This document shows positions 1 to 10,200 of a stretch of 64,000 bases of DNA, one piece after another. A model generated the notes under the pieces. The model was not told the origin of the DNA and made no database searches. It saw only the letters and a list, made by a program, of their open reading frames with translations. The position numbers and the translations under genes were made by a program. The DNA is taken from contig NZ_JAUPEV010000005.1 in assembly GCF_030686155.1 (NCBI RefSeq), positions 55,979 to 119,978 on the forward strand, written 5' to 3'. The stretch comes from Helicobacter_J cappadocius (GTDB taxonomy: Bacteria; Campylobacterota; Campylobacteria; Campylobacterales; Helicobacteraceae). Numbering within the stretch: the stretch's first letter is position 1; the number at the start of each line of letters is the position of its first letter.

Positions 1-193
1 TATTAGTAATTGTGTGTCTCCTTGTCATCGCGGAGTAGAGGCAAAAGCGGTAGGTTATTGTATAGCAGATAGTTTAGGTAAGGGACATTTGGGAGACAAG
101 GAAGAAGGACTTTATTTTAGTGGTGCTAATGGGTATCGTATCGAAAAGATAGTAAGCGTGAAAGAACTCATACAAGAACTAACACAGGAGTAG
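1..193 (+). CDS. Nitronate monooxygenase (NPD family), C-terminal part
   Basis: The gene is cut by the window start; 63 codons are visible. The motifs NCVSPCHRG, GYCIAD and GANGYRI are typical of the C-terminal end of FMN-dependent nitronate monooxygenases (2-nitropropane dioxygenase family), which oxidise nitronates and lower propionate-3-nitronate toxicity in the cytoplasm. The stop lies only 3 bases before the GTG start of the amidase gene, so the two are probably co-transcribed. From memory, H. pylori has the same neighbour pair (HP0773-HP0772). The N-terminal FMN barrel cannot be checked here. Confidence 0.8.
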   Translation, partial: ISNCVSPCHRGVEAKAVGYCIADSLGKGHLGDKEEGLYFSGANGYRIEKIVSVKELIQELTQE

Positions 194-196
194 AGG

Positions 197-1444
197 GTGT
201 GGAGAATCCTGATTGCCATTTTGTGCTTCTTGGGATTTTCCTTTGCCTCAGAGCCTAAAATACTCCAAATTATACCATTTGGAACAAGTAGTGTCCGCAT
301 TACTTTTGATCAAGATATTTCTAAGCTGGTTATCAAGGAGCATACTCTAAAAGACTTTAGAAGTTTTTTGGATATGAAGGCGATTTTGGTTATTCCTAAG
401 AAAGTTTATAATTTCTCTAACAAAACTCAAATTTCTATAGCACAAAATAACTCACAAATCGTTCGTATTGTTGTTAGAACAAATAAAGACAGTTCTTATC
501 AAACAAGAATTGTTCAAAAACATTTATATATTAGCGTGATTGATAAACTTCCAGAGGTTTCTAAAAAATCATTACCTTCTCATAAAATAACTCCAAAAAT
601 ACAAGCTCAGGTTTCTAAGACAACCAAAACTTCTACATCTCATTCCTCAAAATCTACAACATCAAACCCGCAGTCTTCTGAAGCTAAAAAACATCCACAA
701 AAAAATCAAACTCCTATTTCAACCGCTAAACGCGAAAATGTTTCTCCACCATCAAATAAAACAAAAAAATATAGAATAGTTATTGATCCTGGACATGGTG
801 GAAAGGATTGTGGAGCAATGGGTATTACGAAAGTTTGTGAAAAAAATATTGTTTTGAGCGTTGCAAAATTTTTAGAGCAGGAATTGAAAAAAAGAGGCTA
901 CATCACTTATATGACACGAAATAAAGATGTTTATATCAACCTCAAAGAGCGCACAGATTTTGCTAATGCTAAAAATGCAGATTTGTTTGTATCTATTCAT
1001 GCTAACTCTGTGACAAAAAACTCTAGTAATTCTCCGCAAGGTATAGAAACTTATTTTCTCTCTACTGCAAGAAGTGAACGGGCTAGAAAGGTGGCAGAAC
1101 TTGAAAACAAAGATGATGTAGATGTAATGAATTATTTTTCACGATTTTCTTTTTTAAATTCTTTGAATTCTCATCGGCTCATTGCTTCTAATAAACTTGC
1201 CATAGATATACAATTTGGAATTTTGAAAGAACTTAGGAAAAATTATCAAGGAGTGGTAGATGGAGGGGTTAGAGAAGGACCTTTTTGGGTTCTTGCAGGA
1301 GCACTTATGCCCTCTGTGTTGATTGAGATAGGATATAATTCAAACCCAATAGAAGCAAGACGTATTGATGATAAGCGTTATCAAAGATTTCTAGCGAAAG
1401 GTATAGCTGATGGCATTGAGGGGTTTTTTGCAAAAAATTATTAA
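197..1444 (+). CDS. amiA: N-acetylmuramoyl-L-alanine amidase (Amidase_3)
   Basis: Periplasmic zinc amidase that cuts the stem peptide from N-acetylmuramic acid during septum splitting and peptidoglycan remodelling. 415 aa with a GTG start; residues 1-17 form a signal peptide ending FSFAS. Residues about 20-110 are a beta-rich N-terminal domain (AMIN-like), followed by a Ser/Thr/Lys-rich linker at about 125-190. The catalytic Amidase_3 domain starts near residue 193. Likely zinc ligands and catalytic residues are His200 (in PGHGGKD), a Glu near 215 (CEKNIV), His268 (SIHAN) and Glu377 (LIEIGY). It follows the nitronate monooxygenase directly and is followed by a membrane protein 8 bases downstream, as in H. 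pylori (HP0772-HP0771, from memory). Confidence 0.92.
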   Translation: MWRILIAILCFLGFSFASEPKILQIIPFGTSSVRITFDQDISKLVIKEHTLKDFRSFLDMKAILVIPKKVYNFSNKTQISIAQNNSQIVRIVVRTNKDSSYQTRIVQKHLYISVIDKLPEVSKKSLPSHKITPKIQAQVSKTTKTSTSHSSKSTTSNPQSSEAKKHPQKNQTPISTAKRENVSPPSNKTKKYRIVIDPGHGGKDCGAMGITKVCEKNIVLSVAKFLEQELKKRGYITYMTRNKDVYINLKERTDFANAKNADLFVSIHANSVTKNSSNSPQGIETYFLSTARSERARKVAELENKDDVDVMNYFSRFSFLNSLNSHRLIASNKLAIDIQFGILKELRKNYQGVVDGGVREGPFWVLAGALMPSVLIEIGYNSNPIEARRIDDKRYQRFLAKGIADGIEGFFAKNY

Positions 1445-1452
1445 GGAAAGAA

Positions 1453-2313
1453 ATGAACAAGATTAATATGTATAAGGTTGTTTTTTCATCTATATTTTTC
1501 TTGTTGTTTGTTTTTAGCATACTCTCGCTTTTAGTCTCTCAATTTAGCAGTATTTTTTCACAATTATTCTTGATACTTACGCGTGATGAACGAGCTTATG
1601 ATAGCATCATAAATTTTTTTTATTTTTGTGGAATTTTGATGTCAATTTTTTATTTGGTTGTATCCACTCTATGGGATAAAGATGTTTTATTGCAACGTCT
1701 TGTAAGTGTCATTTTTTGCATAGGATTTGTTTTTTTACTTGTTTTTCGTCTTAGTAGTGAAAAAACACTTGATTCCACTATCTTGGGATTTGTAGCTGAT
1801 AGTAGTTTTGAGAGGCTTGGTTTTGGTCAGCTTGTGGCGGAAAACTTTGGTTCTATTATCCTATCTGGATTTATATATGTTTTTTTTGTGATTTTGCCTT
1901 TAGTATTTTTTGGTTTTGGTTATGGTCTTAATACTAAAAATATATTTGGAAAATATCTTGATTTTTTTTGTCCTTCTATGAATGTTTGCGTCATAGCACT
2001 TTTTGCTTCTGGGTTTCAAGCATACTATGATAAATCCAGTGCATTTTTATATATAGACTTTATGGTTTTTTGTTTGTGTTTAGTGCTTTTTTTACGAGTA
2101 TTTCTGACTCATAAAGAGCTTTTTGGACATTATGAATATGCTAATATTTTGCTTATGATCTTAGGCATTTTGATATGCCTACTTTGTTCTAATACCATTT
2201 CACAAGCACAAGATTACTACAATGCTAGAAAATCATTTTATTTGTTAGTATTTTTGGGGTGGTATGGAGAGTGGATGTATAAGAGTTTATTGAGGGAATT
2301 TTATTTGAAATAA
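1453..2313 (+). CDS. Conserved multi-pass membrane protein of unknown function
   Basis: 286 aa, very rich in Phe, Leu and Ile, with about seven predicted transmembrane segments. One lies at residues 9-35, a pair at about 50-95, and others near 135-155, 170-190, 195-215 and 230-250. No catalytic motif is visible. The ATG has a good AAGGAAAG ribosome site and lies 8 bases after amiA, so it is likely in the same operon. The position matches the uncharacterised H. pylori HP0771 (recollection). A link to cell wall metabolism is only suggested by position. Confidence 0.75.
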   Translation: MNKINMYKVVFSSIFFLLFVFSILSLLVSQFSSIFSQLFLILTRDERAYDSIINFFYFCGILMSIFYLVVSTLWDKDVLLQRLVSVIFCIGFVFLLVFRLSSEKTLDSTILGFVADSSFERLGFGQLVAENFGSIILSGFIYVFFVILPLVFFGFGYGLNTKNIFGKYLDFFCPSMNVCVIALFASGFQAYYDKSSAFLYIDFMVFCLCLVLFLRVFLTHKELFGHYEYANILLMILGILICLLCSNTISQAQDYYNARKSFYLLVFLGWYGEWMYKSLLREFYLK

Positions 2314-2316
2314 ATT

Positions 2317-3000
2317 TTAAAATCTTGAAGGCTTTTTGATTTTTTTAAAGAGAAGTTCTCTATAAAAACGTTTAAGACCTAATCTTTCTTTTGGCCCTAT
2401 TTTGTAATAGATATGTTTGAGGTACTCAAGGATATATTTTTTTGGAATAGAAGTTTTTTGTGAATATTCATTTAGAATATAGTAAGGGATTTTAGTCTTT
2501 TTTTGGTTGAAATGTTTGGATAGATTCTTATAAAAGTCACCGTGCGTGTTATAGCAAAATCTTCCAAACACAAAAGGTAAATGTTTTTTTTGATACCATC
2601 TCTCTCCCATATCTATGTGTTCCCCACCATTATATCTATATAATAAGGCTCTATCCCCGATAAGTACCTCACCTTTTAGATCCAACACCTTGCATAGGGC
2701 ATTTGAGGTGGCGGATTGGTAGTCTTCTGATTGTGAGGTAGGCATTACAATTACGCTCCAAACGCTTCCTTTGGCTATAATACCAGAAGTTGTAACTTTA
2801 TTTTTAAGAGAAGACTGATATCCGGCAATAGAAGAGATAAATCCCGCATCAATTCTTTTGAATAAAAAATCTTTATTTAATCTAGCGGGATAAGATTTAT
2901 GCGATTGTAAAAACTTTTTAAAGCTAGAGGTTGTAGGGTATGATTTGATAAACACATCAAATGGAGCAAGATTAAGGTAGTCTATTTTTCCAAATCGCAT
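2317..3000 (-). CDS. mqnA: Chorismate dehydratase MqnA (futalosine menaquinone pathway)
   Basis: Menaquinone biosynthesis enzyme that dehydrates chorismate to 3-[(1-carboxyvinyl)oxy]benzoate, the first step of the futalosine route used by Helicobacter and Campylobacter. 227 aa with a periplasmic-binding-protein-like fold and no signal peptide. The N-terminus FGKIDYLNLAPFDVF is the family signature, followed by DAGFISSIAG and VWSVIV blocks and GDRALL in the second lobe. It is convergent with the upstream membrane protein, with only 3 bases between stops. The short length is common in Helicobacter homologues. MqnA-like annotation is firm; catalysis is inferred from the family. Confidence 0.85.
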   Translation of the reverse strand: MRFGKIDYLNLAPFDVFIKSYPTTSSFKKFLQSHKSYPARLNKDFLFKRIDAGFISSIAGYQSSLKNKVTTSGIIAKGSVWSVIVMPTSQSEDYQSATSNALCKVLDLKGEVLIGDRALLYRYNGGEHIDMGERWYQKKHLPFVFGRFCYNTHGDFYKNLSKHFNQKKTKIPYYILNEYSQKTSIPKKYILEYLKHIYYKIGPKERLGLKRFYRELLFKKIKKPSRF

Positions 3001-3083
3001 TTACAGTCGCCTTTATTTTCAGATAGGATTAATTTTACCTAAAAATAATAATACTTGTATTAAACAAAAATATTTTCTAATGT

Positions 3084-3752
3084 CTATGATATTTTGGCTT
3101 CTAATTTTTTACTCAAAATAGATAGGGGGTAACATAGAAAGAAATAAATAATAAAAATTGCTCCATATACCCAAAAACTAGCATCAGGAATTTTAAGGAT
3201 ATTAGCTTCAATGATCTGTTGTCCCACCTTGAGCAAATCAATAACTCCTATTAGGGCAAGCAAAGAAGTAGTTTTTATCATTCGAGTGAATAGGTTGATA
3301 GAGCTTGGTAGTAGTCGCAAAAATGCTTGTGGAAAAATTACAAAAACAGCTATTTGTATCCTGTTTAGACCAATGGCTTTGGCACTTTGAGTTTGATGCA
3401 GAGCGATAGATGTCAAAGCCCCACGTGTAAGATCGCCCATTTCTGCAATGCCCCACAAGCCAAATACTAAAATACTGGCTGTTAGTGCGTTGATATGCAC
3501 TCCAGAAAGAGTAGATAAACCAAAATATACTATAAATAGCCATGCTAAAATTGGTATGATGCGGATACTTTCCAAGTATAAGCGGCATAAAAAAGTTGCT
3601 AGAGTTGATTTGGAAGCCATAATAATGCCCATTACTATCCCACCTAAAATGGCTATAATGATTGAAATGATAGATACATAAAGCGTGATAAAAATACCAT
3701 GTGCAAATCTCAAAATAGTATTAGGCTCAAAAAGAAACATCATATTCATCAT
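3084..3752 (-). CDS. Amino-acid ABC transporter permease (His/Glu/Gln/Arg type)
   Basis: Inner-membrane permease subunit of a polar amino-acid importer. 222 aa with about five transmembrane helices. The EAA loop is visible as SAKAIGLNRIQIAVFVIFPQA around residues 125-145, where it should dock onto the ATPase. AAGGAAAT precedes the ATG at 3752, although further ATGs follow closely (MMNMM). The gene starts 6 bases after the stop of a second permease gene, so they form a heteromeric pair like H. pylori HP1169/HP1170 or Campylobacter PEB1 permeases. Neither the ATPase nor the binding protein is adjacent. Confidence 0.85.
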   Translation of the reverse strand: MMNMMFLFEPNTILRFAHGIFITLYVSIISIIIAILGGIVMGIIMASKSTLATFLCRLYLESIRIIPILAWLFIVYFGLSTLSGVHINALTASILVFGLWGIAEMGDLTRGALTSIALHQTQSAKAIGLNRIQIAVFVIFPQAFLRLLPSSINLFTRMIKTTSLLALIGVIDLLKVGQQIIEANILKIPDASFWVYGAIFIIYFFLCYPLSILSKKLEAKIS

Positions 3753-3758
3753 ATTTCC

Positions 3759-4412
3759 TTAAAGTCTTTTTCTGTAATGATGTTCTAAAAAAACAAAAAA
3801 TGCAGACATTGGTAATAAAACTATCAAATAGCTTAAAACCAACATTATCAAAGCTTCATTTGTTTTATAGTACGTTCCGATAAAGTCTTTTGTCACAAAC
3901 ATTACATCAACCAAGGCTATAGCACTCACAACAGAGGTTTCTTTGAGTAAAAAAATAGCATTAGCTCCAAGATAGGGAATGGAAACACTTAGACTTTGAG
4001 GCAATATAACATGATAAAGCAGACTGATTTTTCCTAGCCCTAAGCTTTTTCCTGATTCAATTTGGATTTTGCTGATAGACTCTAGGCCAGAACGAAAGCT
4101 TTCTGCCATATAACTTCCTCCCAAAAAAGCTACAGAGATAATCGCACATTCATAGGCTTCAAGCTTAAATCCAATCTGTCCAAACCCATAATACAGGAAA
4201 AAAAGTTGAATCAGCATAGGGGTGTTGCGTGAAATTTCAATATAGATTTTTGAGATATTTTTGAGATATTTAACTTGATAATAGAGTGTTGTTGCGACTA
4301 CAAAGCCTATTACTATGGCAATCAAAATACCCCAAAATGATATCTGCAAGGTTAGATATAAGCCTTTTGTATATGCAGGTATTGAATGTATCATAAAGTT
4401 CCAATCTAGCAA
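3759..4412 (-). CDS. Amino-acid ABC transporter permease (His/Glu/Gln/Arg type), partner
   Basis: 217 aa permease with about five transmembrane helices, first gene of the pair. The N-terminal region (KGLYLTLQISFWGILIAIVIG) is the typical HEQRO-family start. ISRNTPMLIQLFFLYYG and the EAA loop ESGKSLGLGKISLLYHVILPQ (about residues 120-140) are clear. With the following gene it would form the membrane channel of a glutamine, glutamate or aspartate importer; the substrate cannot be read from permeases. The promoter should be in the 147-base divergent gap shared with lepA. Confidence 0.85.
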   Translation of the reverse strand: MLDWNFMIHSIPAYTKGLYLTLQISFWGILIAIVIGFVVATTLYYQVKYLKNISKIYIEISRNTPMLIQLFFLYYGFGQIGFKLEAYECAIISVAFLGGSYMAESFRSGLESISKIQIESGKSLGLGKISLLYHVILPQSLSVSIPYLGANAIFLLKETSVVSAIALVDVMFVTKDFIGTYYKTNEALIMLVLSYLIVLLPMSAFFVFLEHHYRKRL

Positions 4413-4559
4413 TTATCATCCTTTTTTATAGAATTGTACCCTGAAAATATAGAGAAATTCATTTGGCTTACAGAGTTTTCTCAACTCTCTGAAATAACGC
4501 AATGTTTAGGTTATAATGAATAATTTGATACAATACAATAAAAATAAAAATGGATATAA

Positions 4560-6359
4560 ATGACCCAGATGCAACATATAAGAAATTTTTCTATTATTGC
4601 CCATATTGACCATGGTAAAAGTACGTTGGCAGATAGGCTTATTCAAGAATGTGGCGGAGTGAGCGAGAGAGAGATGACAAGTCAGATTATGGATACTATG
4701 GATATTGAAAAAGAACGTGGTATTACCATAAAAGCACAGTCTGTGAGATTAAAATATATCTTAGATAAAGAAGAATATATTTTAAATCTTATTGATACTC
4801 CCGGTCATGTTGATTTTAGTTATGAAGTTTCGCGATCGCTTGGATCTTGTGAGGGGGCTTTGCTAGTGGTGGATGCTTCTCAAGGTGTAGAGGCTCAAAC
4901 CATCGCTAATGTTTATATAGCATTAGAAAATAATCTTGAAATCATTCCTGTTATTAACAAAATCGATCTTCCTGCTGCTGATCCTATTGCAGTAGCTGAA
5001 GATATTGAAGAAACCATCGGAATTGATTGCACAGAAGTATTGCAGGTAAGTGCAAAAAGCGGAATAGGGATTAAAGAGCTGTTAGAGAAAATAGTGCGTC
5101 AAATTCCTCCTCCAAATGGAGATAAAGATGCTCCCACAAAAGCTTTGATTTATGATTCGTGGTTTGATAATTATTTGGGAGCTTTGGCTTTGGTGCGTCT
5201 AAAAGATGGTTCTATCAAGGTGGGTCAAGAAGTACTTGTGATGAGCACGGGCAAAAAGCACGAAGTTCTAGCTCTGTATTATCCTCATCCAGTGCATAAG
5301 ATTTCTACAAAAGAAATAAGCTGTGGAGAGATTGGCATTATCTCGCTTGGTTTGAAGAATGTGACAGATATGGCAGTTGGAGATACGATTACAGATGCGA
5401 AAAATCCGGTATCTAAACCTATCGAAGGCTTCATACCAGCTAAACCATTTGTTTTTGCAGGAATATATCCTATTGATACTGATCGATTTGAAGAGTTAAG
5501 AGATGCACTCAATAAGCTCAAAATGAATGATTCTGCACTCAGTTTTGAACCAGAGACAAGTGTCGCTTTAGGCTTTGGATTTCGGGTTGGCTTTTTGGGA
5601 TTGTTACATATGGAAGTTGTAAAGGAAAGATTAGAAAGAGAGTTTTCACTTGATCTTATCGCCACTGCTCCAACAGTTATTTATGAAGTTACGCTTACAG
5701 ATGGAAGTAAAGTTTTTGTCCAAAATCCAAGCGAACTTCCACCAGAACAAAAAATTGCCTCTATAGAAGAACCCTATGTCAGGGCTTCTGTAATCACACC
5801 TAGCGAATATTTAGGAAATATTATTACACTTTTGAGTAATCGCAGGGGAATTCAAGAAAAGATGGAGTATCTTACACAATCACGAGTATTGCTTGTTTAT
5901 GCTCTTCCTAGCAATGAAATTGTGATGGATTTTTATGATAAACTCAAATCTTGTACGAAGGGTTATGCAAGTTTTGATTATGAACCTATTGAATCTAGAG
6001 AAGGTAATTTGGTCAAGTTAGATATTAGAGTGGCAGGTGAGGTTGTGGATGCACTCAGTGTGATTGTCGATAAGGATAAATCTTATGAGAAAGGTAAAGC
6101 ACTAGTAGAATCAATGAAAGAAATCATTCCAAGACAGCTTTTTGAAGTCGCTATTCAAGCAAGTATTGGCAATAAGGTTATCGCTAGAGAAACCGTGAAG
6201 TCAATGGGAAAAAATGTTACTGCCAAATGCTATGGAGGTGATATTACTAGAAAGCGAAAACTCTTAGAAAAACAAAAGGAAGGCAAAAAGAGAATGAAAG
6301 CTATTGGTAAAGTTGAGCTTCCACAAGAAGCTTTTTTAGCAGTGCTGAAGATAGATTGA
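4560..6359 (+). CDS. lepA: Elongation factor 4 (LepA) GTPase
   Basis: Ribosomal back-translocase/assembly GTPase, cytoplasmic or membrane-associated. 599 aa, the usual length. G1 is AHIDHGKST (about residues 14-22), G3 DTPGH near 80, G4 NKID near 132. EF-G-like domains II, III and V follow, then the LepA-specific C-terminal domain with GGDITRKRKLLEKQKEGKKR near 558-578. The ATG at 4560 follows a weak GGA; a second ATG three codons later (MQHIRNFS) gives an N-terminus closer to many homologues and remains possible. A TATAAT box lies at 4512-4517. Confidence 0.95.
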   Translation: MTQMQHIRNFSIIAHIDHGKSTLADRLIQECGGVSEREMTSQIMDTMDIEKERGITIKAQSVRLKYILDKEEYILNLIDTPGHVDFSYEVSRSLGSCEGALLVVDASQGVEAQTIANVYIALENNLEIIPVINKIDLPAADPIAVAEDIEETIGIDCTEVLQVSAKSGIGIKELLEKIVRQIPPPNGDKDAPTKALIYDSWFDNYLGALALVRLKDGSIKVGQEVLVMSTGKKHEVLALYYPHPVHKISTKEISCGEIGIISLGLKNVTDMAVGDTITDAKNPVSKPIEGFIPAKPFVFAGIYPIDTDRFEELRDALNKLKMNDSALSFEPETSVALGFGFRVGFLGLLHMEVVKERLEREFSLDLIATAPTVIYEVTLTDGSKVFVQNPSELPPEQKIASIEEPYVRASVITPSEYLGNIITLLSNRRGIQEKMEYLTQSRVLLVYALPSNEIVMDFYDKLKSCTKGYASFDYEPIESREGNLVKLDIRVAGEVVDALSVIVDKDKSYEKGKALVESMKEIIPRQLFEVAIQASIGNKVIARETVKSMGKNVTAKCYGGDITRKRKLLEKQKEGKKRMKAIGKVELPQEAFLAVLKID

Positions 6360-6366
6360 ATTTTTT

Positions 6367-6398
6367 ATCTCTCTTTGTGTTAGATTACAAAAGAGATA
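6367..6398 (+). terminator. Possible weak terminator after lepA
   Basis: An imperfect stem (ATCTCTCTTTGTG against CAAAAGAGAT) starts 8 bases after the lepA stop. The T-run after it is poor, so termination here is tentative. Confidence 0.3.
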
Positions 6399-6406
6399 GG
6401 GTGTTC

Positions 6407-7151
6407 TTATTCTGATTGTAGATTATAAGATTGCTCAATGATTTGCATTATTTTATCAATGTCGCTTATTTTTCAAAAAATAATTCGACATTACGATTTC
6501 CCCAATGCCCGTTATTGATAATGTCTCTGCAAATTTTGTATGGATCATTTATTTCTTCAAAATTCATATTTACGCAGACGCAAAGCCTCTATTTTTGTAT
6601 GATGATATCTGTAAAATTGGTGTCTAGTTTATAGGCAATTCAGGGTAGCTCCATATCTTACTAGCTATTTTTGCCAATTCTTTTGCTCTATTTTGTATAG
6701 TTTCTTCATTCCATTTATTTTGTTTTCGGATAAAGTTATTAATCTTCAGACCGCTTTCTATAAAGCCACCTTTTGTATTGAGCTTTTCTTGAAATGACTT
6801 ATCGCTCATTTCAGAATTGTAGGCAGTAAGAGTTAGATTTCCGATTGTATGTAAGTACTTTTTTTGAATTTCTTTCCAATTTTGTCCAAGAGCTTCTTTC
6901 CAGTGATTATTTATTTTTTCGTTTTGGGGCATAATGTGTTCAATGGTATAGTTTTCAGTAATAATAGGCTCTTTGTTATTAAAATTTTCAAGATGACTGA
7001 GGATAAAATTACGCGTTCGCATATTATAGATATCTTTCCATAACCGTTTGCATTGCTCCCTTTCCCAGCTGTAATATCTTTGATATACTGGGATAATAAA
7101 TTGCATATTTCCATTGAGTATTTTATAAAAATTGCCTTTATTTGCTTCCAT
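6407..7151 (-). pseudogene. Degraded GmrSD-type restriction gene (DUF262-DUF1524-DUF5655)
   Basis: GmrSD-family proteins are modification-dependent (type IV) restriction enzymes of roughly 550-750 aa. Here an ATG with AGGAAA opens a 175-aa frame. It keeps the start of DUF262 (QFIIPVYQRYYSWEREQC, residues 17-34), then jumps near residue 45 directly to the DUF1524 HNH-like region (YTIEHIMPQNE). After its stop (TAG at 6627-6629), homology continues in another minus-strand frame, from TNFTDIIIQK through an in-frame TAG to DPYKICRD and NNGHWGNRNVE. It then continues after a further frameshift as DIDKIMQIIEQSYN. That tail matches the DUF5655 end of this family. So there is a large internal deletion plus several frame lesions; the product is almost certainly dead. 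Confidence 0.75.
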
Positions 7152-7235
7152 TTTTTATTTCCTAATGATTTTTATTGATTATATATTTTTATGTTCAAAA
7201 TAAATAGAATTGTAATATTTGAAACTTTTTGGAAG

Positions 7236-7268
7236 AAAATTCCCCCTAATAAACAAGAGGGGAATTTT
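7236..7268 (-). terminator. Rho-independent terminator after the autotransporter
   Basis: A 10-bp perfect stem (AAAATTCCCC at 7236-7245 with GGGGAATTTT at 7259-7268) closes a 13-base loop about 25 bases after the autotransporter stop. On the minus transcript the right arm ends in UUUU. It would end the autotransporter transcript and possibly the whole Tad operon. Confidence 0.65.
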
Positions 7269-7292
7269 AAAAATTTAAAAATTCAATAAAAA

Positions 7293-10200
7293 TTAAAATT
7301 TATACCTCATACCTACAGAACCATTGTAATATTGTTCATTGGAGGCAATTTTAGCACCCAAAGATCCGAATGCAAAGAAGCTTTTATTTATTTTGAGCTC
7401 TCCTCCTGCCATGGCTGTATAGTAAATTTTATTGGGTTGTTCCACTGGAGAAATAATCTCTATACCTCCTAATTTGTGAGTGATAGTTTTTTGACTATTG
7501 TAAGCTAGGTAATCGATTCCTGGAATTACATAAAAATACCCACCATTTTTAAAATATTTACGAAACTCTATTGCGACATTTGTATCGAATGTGAAGTGTC
7601 CTTGTCTTATTTGTTCAAATCTTAGACCTTTTTCTTCATAATTTCCCTGTATATTGTAAGTTCCACTTATTCCTATTAAGGGCTTGATATAAAAATTACT
7701 ATCTTCTTTTGCATCAAAAGCATATCCGTAGCTAAGCGATACATTGGTGGATTGATTGATATAATCTGAGTTTTGTGTAGAAGTAATACTTGCTATTTGC
7801 ATTATTCGATTTTGATTTACAAAGCCAATATTATGGGAGATATTTACATCAAATTCGTGTTGATTTCTAAAATATCTAGAATATACACCAATTTGTGCAT
7901 TATGAGATTTTGCAGTTATATTGCCTTGATTATTGCTTTTGGCATAAGCATAAGTTCCAAAAAATCCCAAAATCAACGACTCTTCTAATATCATATCATA
8001 GCCTATAGAGCCTCCATAAATGATAGAATTTCCATTAGCTTGTGCATATCCTCCGATTGCTGATGCCCATATATCCATAGTTTGATCTTCTTCTTTGCTA
8101 AAAGCCTCCTGGAGTGCATCAAAAGTATCCATTTGGATGTTTTCATCTAGCACATATCTTTCTTTGGATAGTTTTAAAATAGCTCTAGCAATGGGATTAT
8201 TAGTGCTGAAAGGATTGCTCTGTAAGGCTAGTCTATTTTGAGTAAGGGTAGAAGAAATGAGATTGACGGTTTTAGAGATAGAATTATTTTTTGTTTGAGT
8301 GGAGAGATCGTCTATATTTTCTTCTATTGCATCAACCATATGTTGAAGAGTTGCTTCATCTTTAATATGGGCGATGAGTGAAGTAGCGATTTCATCAGAT
8401 AGATTTTTAATGCCATTTAAAATATCCATTTTACGTTTCATATTGGAATTTTGGTTTTGAGCTACTAAGAGATTATTTATAAACTCTTCTTTTTTGTTGC
8501 GGATTGACTCTATAGTATTGGTAATTTCCTCTAGTTTGGCGACAGTTTCTTTTCCTAGTTCAGATAGTTTTTTTTGTAATTCTTCATTTAAAAGAGTCCC
8601 ACCAGATTTGATGCCTTTTTGATAATCTCCATTTAGAGCTATATTCGCATCTAGAAGAAGTTTTGCATATTCTTTTAATCTTTCTGACGTGATATTATCG
8701 GGATTGTCATTTTCATTTTTAGGTGCAGAAAGTATCTCTGCATAGCTCTTTAAAGTACTCTCATCTGCATTGAGTATATCTTCAGGAGTGAATTTTTTGT
8801 TAGCTTGAGCACGTTTAGCCTTATTGAGATCAAACTCTAGTTTATTAATAGCTTTGTATTCTGCTAATGCTTCTATTTTGTCATAAGCATCATACCATTC
8901 ATCGGAATATTTTTCTGCATCATTTTGTTGTTGTAGTAATTTTTGATATTCCGTATTGCTTTGAAGCTCTTTTTGTTTGTTATTTAGCTGTTCTTGTAAG
9001 TTTTTGATTTCAGGGGTAGGTGCATTTTTTATTTGCCCAATAATCGCATCAAAATCATTTTGAGCTGCTTTTTTATTGTTGGCTAATTCTGCTTGTTTGG
9101 CTACTTTTTCTTCTCTATAATTGCTACGTTTTTCTCTAAAATCTTTAACTAGTTCTTCAAATCTTTTGTATTTTTTATCGATAAAAGAGGTATATTGTTC
9201 TGTTATTTGTTTGAGTTCTTCTTGATTTTTTTCTAAGGATGGGATTATTTTTTCTATATTTATTTGTGTTTGAGCATTCAAAAACTCTTCAAAAGTGGAA
9301 TATTTTTTAGTTTCTTGTGTATCATAATCCTTTCTCAAAATATCTATTTGTTTATCTGTTGCAAAAAATTTCAATCCTTCTATTGTATCTCTCATTGCAT
9401 TATCCAATGCGTTAATATAGGAATTAGAAGCATTGAATATTTTTTCTAAAAGAACTGGATTGTAGCTAGAAGAGGCTTCATATTTATTTTTGATTTCTTC
9501 TAGTTTTGTGATTTTTTCTTTTTGAGTATTTTTTTCTGGAAGTGCATCTTTTATATCTTCTAATGTGTATTTTGCATCTCTTATTCTATTTTCCAATGTT
9601 TGGTAGGCTTTAATATCTGGGTGAGAGTTGTATTTTTTTCTAATAGGCACTTGATCTTTAAATGGAACACCTTTTAGTTCTTCTGCTTTTTGTGCGTTAG
9701 CTAGATCGTAAGCTGGTTTTAGTTTTTTTAATTCTTGTTCTTGGATATCAATATCTTTTTGAATACTTTGAAGTTTTTCATTCATAAATTCTGCTTCTGC
9801 TATGATTTTGTATTCTTGTAATTTTTGTTCATTAATGCTTTGTTGTTCTAAAAGTTTTTGCAAAGCTATTTTTTTGTCCATAGTATTTTTTTTGTTTTCT
9901 TGAAACTTTTTTTGCTCCACCGCTTGATTTGAAGCTTCTTTAATAAGCTCTTGTACGCTTTTTGTTTTAGCCACTTGTGAAGGTTTTAATATTACATAAA
10001 ACTCTTTATTATCGTTTGAAAATGCAGTATCAAAGACAAGATTAGAACCTATATATGACTCTGAAACATTAATAAGTGAGCCATTTTGATTGGTGGCATT
10101 AAACAGGTGAATGATATTATTTGTTCCAGTGTTATTGGGTGATTTTGAATCTAAATCTTTTTTAGAAAATGTTTCAGTGATTCCTCCAGCACTTTTGAGT

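Noticed and set aside
6431..6634. Plus-strand 67-codon ORF after lepA
   Set aside because: It is the opposite strand of the decayed GmrSD tail, which explains the sequence better.
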